From Pedosphaera sp. (GTDB taxonomy: Bacteria; Verrucomicrobiota; Verrucomicrobiae; Limisphaerales; Pedosphaeraceae), in the NCBI GenBank assembly GCA_028293265.1, contig JAQGPB010000024.1:1-5117 (forward strand): a stretch of DNA of 5,117 nt. The letters run 5' to 3'. Numbering within the stretch: position 1 is the stretch's first letter; each line of letters begins with the position of its first letter. The translations under genes and the position numbers were made by a program. The notes under the pieces are model-generated. The model was not told the DNA's origin, ran no database searches, and worked only from the letters and a program-made list of their open reading frames with translations. Below are positions 1 to 5,117 of the stretch, piece by piece.

Positions 1-930
1 GATCCGGCGGACATCAAAAAGGAACGCCGGGTCATCAAGGAGGAACTGGCGATGTATCTGGACCAGCCGCAACATCGCGTCCAGGAACTCTTGAACGAAA
101 TCCTCTGGCCGCGCCAGCCGCTGGGCCGCCCGCTCACCGGCTCGGAAAAAACCCTCGATGCGTTGACCCGCTCGCATCTGGTGGATTATCAGCGCACGAA
201 TTACGTGGCCAATCGCACCATCTTCGCCGCCGCCGGCCGCTTGAAACACAAGCAGGTCGTCAAGGCCGTTTCGCGGATTGCCGCGCGTTTTCCCGAGGGC
301 CGGCCGCCGCAATTTGTCCCGGCCATCTGTGAGCAGACCCAGCCCGTCGTCCGCCTGTTCAGCAAGCAGACCGAGCAGACACAGCTCGCGCTCGGCATCC
401 GTACCTGTTCGCGCCACGATCAGCGCCGTTTCGCCCTGCGCCTCCTCAACACCGTCCTCGGCGAGAACATGAGCTCGCGGCTTTTCCAGGTGGTGCGCGA
501 GGACCGCGGCCTGGCTTATTCCATCTACAGTTCGCTCAGTTATTTTGACGACGTCGGCACGCTCACCGTTTCCGCCGGACTGGACCTTCGCAACTTGCCC
601 AAGACCCTCAAGCTCATCATGAGCGAGTTGCGCCAGTTGAGCCGGAATCTGGTCACGGCCGCCGAATTGCGCCGCGCGCGAGACTACATCATCGGCCAGA
701 TTGATCTCAGCCTCGAAAGCACGGACAGCCAGATGATGTGGCTGGGTGAACAGCTCATCGGCTACGAAAAAATTCTCGGCCCCGAGGAAATCAAGCAGCG
801 CATCAGCGAAGTCAAGGCCTCCGAAATCCGCGCCGTCGCCCGCGACTTCTTCCGGCCCGAACGATTGAACCTGGCGCTGGTGAGCCCGTTGAAGAACGAC
901 AAGGGATTGCAAAAAATCCTGACGTGTTGA
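1..930 (+). CDS. M16-family zinc metallopeptidase (insulinase/processing-peptidase-like), 5' end missing
   Basis: This is the C-terminal 309 residues of an M16 peptidase; the frame is open from base 1 and ends at TGA 928-930. M16 enzymes are zinc proteases of the pitrilysin, mitochondrial processing peptidase and PqqL type that cleave peptides or small proteins. The HxxEH motif lies upstream of the window. The second conserved element is visible: ERRVIKEE at residues 8-15, whose two glutamates seven residues apart match the distal zinc-ligand region, with Glu15 the likely ligand. Further family signatures are the NYVANRTIFAAAG strand (about 67-79), the ENMSSRLFQVVREDRGLAYS block (155-174) with its Arg-Gly-Leu-Ala-Tyr turn, and the YFDDVGTLTVSAGLD strand. 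A typical single-unit M16 protein has about 400-430 residues, so roughly 100 are missing. The ATG at base 52 is internal because homology continues upstream of it. Catalytic competence and cellular location cannot be judged without the N-terminus. Confidence 0.9.
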   Translation, partial: DPADIKKERRVIKEELAMYLDQPQHRVQELLNEILWPRQPLGRPLTGSEKTLDALTRSHLVDYQRTNYVANRTIFAAAGRLKHKQVVKAVSRIAARFPEGRPPQFVPAICEQTQPVVRLFSKQTEQTQLALGIRTCSRHDQRRFALRLLNTVLGENMSSRLFQVVREDRGLAYSIYSSLSYFDDVGTLTVSAGLDLRNLPKTLKLIMSELRQLSRNLVTAAELRRARDYIIGQIDLSLESTDSQMMWLGEQLIGYEKILGPEEIKQRISEVKASEIRAVARDFFRPERLNLALVSPLKNDKGLQKILTC

Positions 931-1013
931 CTTAAGGGGTTTGCCGCCTATGTTGAACCGCTGCGAAATCGTTCGCCGAATCCGGTGAAGAACCATTTCG
1001 TGTTTGACTAAGT

Positions 1014-1020
1014 AAAGAGG
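1014..1020 (+). promoter_or_regulatory. possible Shine-Dalgarno of pabB, unusually close to the start
   Basis: The purine run AAAGAGG ends only two bases before the ATG at 1023, closer than the usual 5-9 nt. It is the only SD-like run just upstream, and it supports this start only weakly. The start rests mainly on the protein, which reaches the PabB-like LLRSA motif at residues 29-33. Confidence 0.3.
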
Positions 1021-1022
1021 CC

Positions 1023-2486
1023 ATGCGCCCGCTCATCCAGGAAATTTCCACATCGCACACGCCGGAATCGCTCGTCGAGCGCTTGCATGGCGAACCGGGC
1101 GTCGTGCTCCTGCGCAGCGCGCTTTTTGATTCTTCCACCGCGCGTTACTCCTTCGTCACCGCGCAGCCGTTTCTCACGTTTCGTTCCTTCGGTTCGCGCT
1201 GCGAACTCACGCAGCACGCAGCACGCAGCACGCAATACCAATTCGGCAACCCCTGGCAAATCCTCGACAGCCTGATGGCCCGCTACGAACTGCTCGACGA
1301 AGTGGACCTGCCATTCCCGCTCGGCGGTTGCTTTGGTTACTGGGGCTATGAACTCAAGAATTTTGTCGAGCCGCGCCTCCCGCGCCGTGCCGTCATCGAC
1401 CTCGAACTGCCCGATTGCCACGTCGGCTTTTACGACAGCCTCGTGGCGTTCGACCATCGCCTCGGCAAAACCTGGCTCATTTCCACCGGCCTGAGCGCCG
1501 ACGGTTCCCGCTCCGAACTCCGCGCCCAACAGCAGCGGGATTTATGGGCAAAGCACTTGGAAGAAACGACACCAACCTCACAACCCTCAACCCTCAACCC
1601 TCAACCCTCAACCCGCTCCGCCCCCATCACCTCCACCCTTTCCCGCGACGCCTTCATCTCCCGCGTCGAACAGGCCCAGCGCTACATCCGCGCTGGCGAT
1701 ATTTACCAGGTCAACCTCGCGCACCGGCTCGCCGCGCCTTCTATTTTTTCAGGTTGGGAATTTTTTCAACAACTCGCCGCAGTTTCTCCCGCCCCGTTCT
1801 CCGCTTATCTCGATTGCGGCGAGTTCCAGATCGCCTCCTCCTCGCCCGAACTTTTCCTGCGCCTCAGCGGACCGCATATTCTGACCCGCCCCATCAAGGG
1901 CACCCGCCCGCGCTCGGCCGATCCAGATCGCGACGCCCAGTTGACCTACGAACTCCAGACCAGCCCCAAGGAAATGGCCGAACTGGTCATGATCACCGAT
2001 CTCCTGCGCAATGACCTCGGCCGCGTCTGCGAATATGGCTCCGTGCAAGTGCCGGAACTCGTCCGCCTCGAACGTTATCCGCAGGTGCAGCATCTCGTTT
2101 CCACGGTCGAGGGCCGGCTGCGTCCCGGCCTGCCGCACTTCGCTGCGTTCGCCGCCTGCTTCCCCGGCGGCAGCATCACCGGCGCGCCAAAAATCCGCGC
2201 GATGGAAATTATTGACGAACTGGAACCGGTCACGCGCGGCCCGTATACCGGCGCGCTCGGCTACCTGGGTTTCAATCGCGAAAGCCAGCTCGCCATTGCC
2301 ATCCGCACCGCCGTCTGCCGCGAGAATAGCGTTTGGTTTCACGCTGGCGCAGGCATCGTGGCCGATTCCATTCCCGCCGCCGAATACGACGAAACGATTG
2401 CCAAAGCAGCGGGTTTCATGACAGTGTTGAGAATGACGGAAAGAAGCGCCATTAAATTCCAAGCACCAACATCCAAGCTCCAGTGA
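1023..2486 (+). CDS. pabB: aminodeoxychorismate synthase component I (PabB; chorismate-binding enzyme)
   Basis: This 487-residue protein is the chorismate-binding subunit that makes 4-amino-4-deoxychorismate from chorismate and ammonia in the p-aminobenzoate/folate pathway. The N-terminal domain (about 10-155) contains LLRSA (29-33) and GGCFGYWGYE (101-110). The chorismate-binding domain (about 205-468) contains YIRAGDIYQVNLAHR (221-235), SSSPELFLR (272-280), PIKGT (290-294), TDLLRNDLGRV (325-335), conserved His357, PGGSITGAPK (381-390), and AGAGIVADS with EYDET near the end. Lys292 of PIKGT corresponds to the lysine typical of PabB; anthranilate synthase TrpE usually has Ala there (PIAGT), so PabB is preferred. 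No amidotransferase (PabA/TrpG) or lyase (PabC) gene or domain is present here. Oddities are two in-frame heptanucleotide arrays, encoding residues about 62-71 and 184-198, and a C-terminal tail (about 476-487, ending QAPTSKLQ) encoded by a palindromic repeat containing the stop codon. All these lie outside the catalytic motifs, so the enzyme is probably functional. Confidence 0.92.
   Translation: MRPLIQEISTSHTPESLVERLHGEPGVVLLRSALFDSSTARYSFVTAQPFLTFRSFGSRCELTQHAARSTQYQFGNPWQILDSLMARYELLDEVDLPFPLGGCFGYWGYELKNFVEPRLPRRAVIDLELPDCHVGFYDSLVAFDHRLGKTWLISTGLSADGSRSELRAQQQRDLWAKHLEETTPTSQPSTLNPQPSTRSAPITSTLSRDAFISRVEQAQRYIRAGDIYQVNLAHRLAAPSIFSGWEFFQQLAAVSPAPFSAYLDCGEFQIASSSPELFLRLSGPHILTRPIKGTRPRSADPDRDAQLTYELQTSPKEMAELVMITDLLRNDLGRVCEYGSVQVPELVRLERYPQVQHLVSTVEGRLRPGLPHFAAFAACFPGGSITGAPKIRAMEIIDELEPVTRGPYTGALGYLGFNRESQLAIAIRTAVCRENSVWFHAGAGIVADSIPAAEYDETIAKAAGFMTVLRMTERSAIKFQAPTSKLQ
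1208..1235 (+). repeat. heptanucleotide tandem array (CACGCAG)x4 inside pabB
   Basis: Four consecutive 7-bp units are present: CACGCAG at 1208, 1215 and 1222, and CACGCAA at 1229. The array is translated in frame as part of the stretch TQHAARSTQ, in a predicted loop of the PabB N-terminal domain just before the NPWQILDSLMARY helix. Because 7 is not a multiple of 3, the encoded peptide changes from unit to unit and repeats only every 21 bp. Only length changes of three units preserve the frame. Confidence 0.9.
1573..1614 (+). repeat. heptanucleotide tandem array (CAACCCT)n inside pabB
   Basis: Four perfect CAACCCT units occupy 1581-1608. A 6-bp partial unit follows (1609-1614), and a degenerate unit precedes them (from 1573). 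The array is translated as the Pro/Ser/Thr/Asn-rich stretch TSQPSTLNPQPST in the linker between the N-terminal domain and the chorismate-binding domain, where added length should be tolerated. The strand is strongly asymmetric, with no G in the core. Confidence 0.92.
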
Positions 2487-2564
2487 AGCACCAAGCTCGC
2501 AAACTCCAATTGAAGGTTGGTGTTTGGAGGTTCTCTGGATGTTGGAGCTTGGTGCTTGGTGCTT
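2461..2564. repeat. imperfect palindromic intergenic repeat spanning the pabB stop codon
   Basis: The outer arms 2461-2481 and 2544-2564 are complementary at 18 of 21 positions. An inner stem, 2500-2509 with 2517-2526, pairs at 9 of 10 positions around the 7-base loop TTGAAGG. Pairing continues outward to about 2493 and 2532 with one bulge. The arms contain short internal duplications: AAGCACCAA at 2461 and 2486, CCAAGCTC at 2473 and 2491, and GGTGCTT twice at 2551-2564. There is no T-tract after the arms, so it does not look like a standard intrinsic terminator. It resembles REP-like interspersed palindromes. The left arm encodes the last residues of PabB, and the right arm contains a spurious start codon for the next gene. 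Confidence 0.8.
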
Positions 2565-2598
2565 TCACGCATCCGAGTGGGTAAACCATCAACGAAGC

Positions 2599-4221
2599 AT
2601 GACCTTTCTGCCCATCGTGGAACGGGAGTTGAGCGTGGCGGCGCGTCTGTCGGCCACGTACCGCAACCGCATGTACACGCCGCTGGCCATTGCAGGAATG
2701 GGAATCACCAAGGTGTTGTTGACCTCGCCAATCACCTCGCCGGGAATGGCTGGCGCCTCCATGTTTCACACGCTTTCGTCCCTGACACTGGTGTTCTGCG
2801 TTTTGGAGGGGGTGCGCAAAACTGCCGATTGCATAAGCCAGGAAAAGCGCGAGGGAACCTTGGGCCTGCTGTTTCTCACCGACCTGAAAGGCTACGACGT
2901 CATCCTGGGAAAACTTGCCGCAGCCTGGCTCGCTTCATTTTACGGCTTGCTGGCGATGCTGCCAATCCTCGGCTGGTCGCTCCTGCTGGGCGGCGTGACT
3001 CCATGGGAAGTTTTTCGTGTCGGCCTCGCCGCGATCAGCATCCTGCTCTTTTCGCTGACGGCTGGAATCTGGATTTCCGTGCGCAGCTTTTCGGCCAGTC
3101 GCGCCATGATGGGAACTTTTCTCATGGTGCTGCTGTGTCTGGCCGGGCCGCTGCTCTTGAAATGGAATGTGCTGGCGCCGTTCAGTCCGGCCTGCGCTTT
3201 CGTGAACGGGACCGACGCGATGTACCGGCTGCATTGGCTGGCCTTTTGGGTTTCCTTGCTGCTTGCCCCGCTTTTCTGCTGGTGGCTGCTGGCCGGTGCG
3301 TCTGCCCGGATCACCAAATTCCGCGAAGACGAAATCGCAGAGCAATCTGCCAAACCCACCCCGCTCGACGAAGCCCGCATTGCCGCCGACATCGGCAGTC
3401 GCGCCAAACTGCGGACCAAGTTGCTCACTGTCAACCCCATCTTCTGGCTCGCCCACCGTGGTGCGACTCCCTCGCTCATGGTTTGGACCCTCGTCTTTGT
3501 CGCCGGCGCAGGACTTGCAGCGTGGTCCTGCTGGAGCGACAATTTGCTCACCACCTCGCGCCTGCGCGGCAAGGATTGGATCATCATCGCCTTTGCGGCG
3601 CTCATGAATATATTGCTGAAAGTGCTGCTCGCTTCGCAGGCCTGCCGTTGTCTGGCCGAAGCCCGTCGCAACGCCAGCCTGGAAATTCTCCTGTGCGCTC
3701 CTTTGAAGGCCGAAGATATTCTTCAAGGCCAGATCCTTGCCTTGAGGCGAACCTTTTTCCGGCCTGCGATGGTTTTGCTGGCCTTTGAAATGATGGGACT
3801 GCTTTGGTGGTTCCATGACAAACTCGGCTTTTCCTCCGCGGCTGGATCAATGCGGCAAACGGATGTTCTCGACAGCCTCATCTTCGCCGAAGCTGCGTTC
3901 ATTATATATTTTCTGGTTGATCTGCAAGCCGTGGCCTGGGCGGGAATGTGGTTCGGTTTGTGTTCCCGCAATGAAAGCCGCGCCACCTTCAAAACCGTCT
4001 TCTTTGTGATTTTGCTGCCGTACCTCCTGCTGATTCTTTACTGTCTCGGCGGCGCCGCATTCGTTGCGTGGCCGGTCGTCAGCCTCGTCTGGTCCCGGCT
4101 GAAATTGCAGGAACATTTCCGGTCGCTCGCCGGACAGCGGATGACTTCCAGCGGCGAAGTCTCCGGCTGGATGCCATTTGAAGTGCCCGACCTCTCCGGT
4201 GATGAACCGGTGATCACATGA
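2599..4221 (+). CDS. ABC-2 type transporter permease with two homologous halves
   Basis: This 540-residue polytopic membrane protein is probably the transmembrane subunit of an ABC exporter. The ABC-2 permease signature EKREGTLGLLFLTDLKGYD (82-100), followed by VILGK, precedes a cluster of hydrophobic helices (about 107-134, 137-163, 170-188, 213-234). A charged, presumably cytoplasmic linker (about 235-285) leads to a second half. That half has helices near 293-312, 326-345, 387-404, 427-452 and 463-498, and a degenerate copy of the signature, ASLEILLCAPLKAEDILQGQ (359-378). The ATG at 2599 is chosen because the paralogue downstream begins with the same MTFLPIV sequence. An in-frame ATG at 2524 would add 25 residues encoded mostly by the palindromic repeat. 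No clear Shine-Dalgarno precedes 2599. It overlaps the next gene by ATGA. The ATPase partner is not in the window and the substrate is unknown. Confidence 0.85.
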   Translation: MTFLPIVERELSVAARLSATYRNRMYTPLAIAGMGITKVLLTSPITSPGMAGASMFHTLSSLTLVFCVLEGVRKTADCISQEKREGTLGLLFLTDLKGYDVILGKLAAAWLASFYGLLAMLPILGWSLLLGGVTPWEVFRVGLAAISILLFSLTAGIWISVRSFSASRAMMGTFLMVLLCLAGPLLLKWNVLAPFSPACAFVNGTDAMYRLHWLAFWVSLLLAPLFCWWLLAGASARITKFREDEIAEQSAKPTPLDEARIAADIGSRAKLRTKLLTVNPIFWLAHRGATPSLMVWTLVFVAGAGLAAWSCWSDNLLTTSRLRGKDWIIIAFAALMNILLKVLLASQACRCLAEARRNASLEILLCAPLKAEDILQGQILALRRTFFRPAMVLLAFEMMGLLWWFHDKLGFSSAAGSMRQTDVLDSLIFAEAAFIIYFLVDLQAVAWAGMWFGLCSRNESRATFKTVFFVILLPYLLLILYCLGGAAFVAWPVVSLVWSRLKLQEHFRSLAGQRMTSSGEVSGWMPFEVPDLSGDEPVIT

Positions 4222-5117
4222 CGTTTCTGCCGATAGTGGACCGGGAATTGCGCGTGGCGGCGCGGCTGACCGCCACGTATCGCAATCGCAGCATCATCGC
4301 CGGCGTCGTCACGTTCGTCGCGATGGTCATGTTTGCCTTGGGCGCTTTTTCCACCTCACCGTCCCACGTGGGCAGTTCCATGTTCTGGACTCTCGCTTAT
4401 ATGGCCCTCGCTTTTTGCCTGCTGGAAGGCGTGAGGAAAACCGCCGACTGCCTGTGCGAGGAAAAACGGGAAGGAACCCTCGGCCTGCTCTTTCTCACGG
4501 ACCTGAAGGGCTACGACATCGTCCTTGGCAAACTGGCGGCCAAATCGTTGAGTTCAATTTACGGCCTGCTCTCCGTGCTGCCGGTGCTGGCGTTGTCCCT
4601 GCTCCTCGGCGGAATCACTGCGGGCGAATATTGGCGCATCGTCCTCGCCCTTGCCAACATTCTGTTCTTCTCACTTTGCGCGGGCATGTGGGTTTCCTGC
4701 TGGAGCCGCGATGAACGCCAGGCAATGACCGCCTCGTTCATGCTGGTTGCATTATGGGTCGCCGTTCCGCTTCTCATTGGCTGGCATTCGCTCTATCCGC
4801 TCAGCCCCGTTTATGCGTTTGAAGCCGGGGCCGCGAGAGCCTACTTGTTTGCGCCGGGCGATTATTGGCAGTCCTTGGGCATTGCTCAGGGACTGAGTTG
4901 GGCCATGCTGCTCTGGGCCTCGCTCGCGGTGCCGCATTGCTGGCGTGAGGAAAAATTTAATGCCCTGAGTGCCCAATGGTGGCGGCGCTCGCCGAAAATG
5001 CGACCGCACGATGCTTTGCGTCGCGCCCGGCGCCGCGCGCAAATGCTGGACATCAATCCCGCCTACTGGCTGGCGGGGCGCAATCCCAGCCAGCGCATCA
5101 TGCTGGCCGTGGCCATC
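4218..5117 (+). CDS. second ABC-2 type transporter permease, tandem paralogue, 3' end missing
   Basis: The reading frame is open from ATG 4218 to the window edge, giving 300 codons without a stop. The start overlaps the previous stop (ATGA, 4218-4221), which suggests translational coupling in one transcript. The protein aligns with the upstream permease essentially without gaps for about the first 200 residues: residues 1-24 agree at 21 positions, residues 69-78 (LEGVRKTADC) and 82-100 (the ABC-2 signature) are identical, and LLLGG falls at 128-132 in both. Hydrophobic helices lie near 28-43, 55-70, 112-134, 140-160, 172-188 and 222-240. An Arg-rich linker follows (about 242-276, including RRARRR at 268-273). 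The sequence stops at PAYWLAGRNP, which matches PIFWLAHRGA in the paralogue, so the C-terminal half should lie just downstream. It probably forms a heteromeric channel with its neighbour; the cargo cannot be inferred. Confidence 0.85.
   Translation, partial: MTFLPIVDRELRVAARLTATYRNRSIIAGVVTFVAMVMFALGAFSTSPSHVGSSMFWTLAYMALAFCLLEGVRKTADCLCEEKREGTLGLLFLTDLKGYDIVLGKLAAKSLSSIYGLLSVLPVLALSLLLGGITAGEYWRIVLALANILFFSLCAGMWVSCWSRDERQAMTASFMLVALWVAVPLLIGWHSLYPLSPVYAFEAGAARAYLFAPGDYWQSLGIAQGLSWAMLLWASLAVPHCWREEKFNALSAQWWRRSPKMRPHDALRRARRRAQMLDINPAYWLAGRNPSQRIMLAVAI

Noticed and set aside
963..976. Small hairpin GCGAA-ATCG-TTCGC as a terminator after the peptidase gene
   Set aside because: The stem is only 5 bp and no T-run follows it, so it is likely by chance in GC-rich DNA.
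950..988. Twelve-codon open frame before pabB as a possible attenuator leader peptide
   Set aside because: It has no run of a regulatory amino acid, no alternative hairpins with a T-tract, and only a distant purine run upstream. It is too short to support.
1208..1614. CRISPR-like or frameshifting interpretation of the repeats in pabB
   Set aside because: The units are 7 bp with no spacers, and the reading frame stays open with conserved PabB motifs on both sides. The gene is intact and there is no CRISPR array.
1749..2462. Minus-strand open frame of 237 codons opposite pabB
   Set aside because: It is antisense to the strongly conserved chorismate-binding domain and is rich in Ala/Gly/Glu as expected of a shadow. 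No family resemblance was seen.
1023..2486. Annotation as anthranilate synthase component I (trpE)
   Set aside because: The PIKGT motif with lysine at residue 292 is the PabB form, whereas TrpE normally has PIAGT. No other trp genes are adjacent.
2461..2564. Palindrome as a rho-independent terminator of pabB
   Set aside because: The arms are long and mismatched with moderate GC, and no T-tract follows either stem. A role in transcript processing remains possible but is not shown.
2517..3788. Long + strand open frame of 423 codons overlapping the first permease
   Set aside because: It is read in another frame of the permease gene, has an Arg/Pro/Gly-rich composition typical of GC-rich shadow frames, and shows no recognisable domain. 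The overlapping frame has clear ABC-2 motifs and a paralogue.
2935..3816. Minus-strand open frame of 293 codons opposite the first permease
   Set aside because: The composition is low-complexity (Gln/Gly/Arg/Glu), it has no recognisable motif, and it lies opposite transmembrane coding sequence. It is treated as a shadow frame.
4207..4217. GTGATCAC palindrome and duplicated CCGGTGAT just before the second permease as an operator
   Set aside because: The site lies within the 3' coding end of the first permease in a coupled pair with no promoter signal; an 8-bp palindrome alone is weak evidence.

Overview
This is a GC-rich bacterial window with four genes, all on the + strand: the 3' part of an M16-family zinc peptidase (1-930), a complete pabB-type aminodeoxychorismate synthase component I (1023-2486), a complete ABC-2 type permease (2599-4221), and the first 300 codons of a second, paralogous ABC-2 permease that runs off the right edge (4218 onward). 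It reads as ordinary chromosome: there are no RNA genes, integrases, transposases or CRISPR arrays. The host is inferred, not shown. The permease N-terminus starting MTFLPIV.REL and the word-like repeats whose translations read like QAPTSKLQ, STLNPQP and WMLELGAW are patterns I associate with Verrucomicrobiota (Pedosphaera/Limisphaerales-like genomes). That is recollection and was not searched.

Layout. Positions 1-930 hold the peptidase without its HxxEH motif, which lies upstream, but with the distal zinc-binding Glu. A 92-bp gap (931-1022) has no convincing terminator or promoter. pabB follows, carrying two heptanucleotide tandem arrays in frame inside predicted loops (1208-1235 and 1573-1614), and its stop codon lies in a roughly 104-bp imperfect palindrome (2461-2564). 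That palindrome fills most of the 112-bp gap before the first permease. The two permeases overlap by four bases (ATGA) and are probably translationally coupled.

Function. PabB would convert chorismate to 4-amino-4-deoxychorismate for folate synthesis, using ammonia from a PabA/TrpG-type amidotransferase that is not encoded here. The permeases are close paralogues and probably form the membrane part of one ABC transporter. Its ATPase is not in view and its substrate cannot be told. No functional link between the peptidase, pabB and the transporter is evident beyond shared direction.

The most unusual content is repeat DNA rather than a new gene system. Three different low-complexity elements, all showing some 7-nt periodicity, sit in or at the end of a single housekeeping gene. 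The palindrome also supplies a spurious upstream start for the permease. I found no convincing undescribed multi-gene system.
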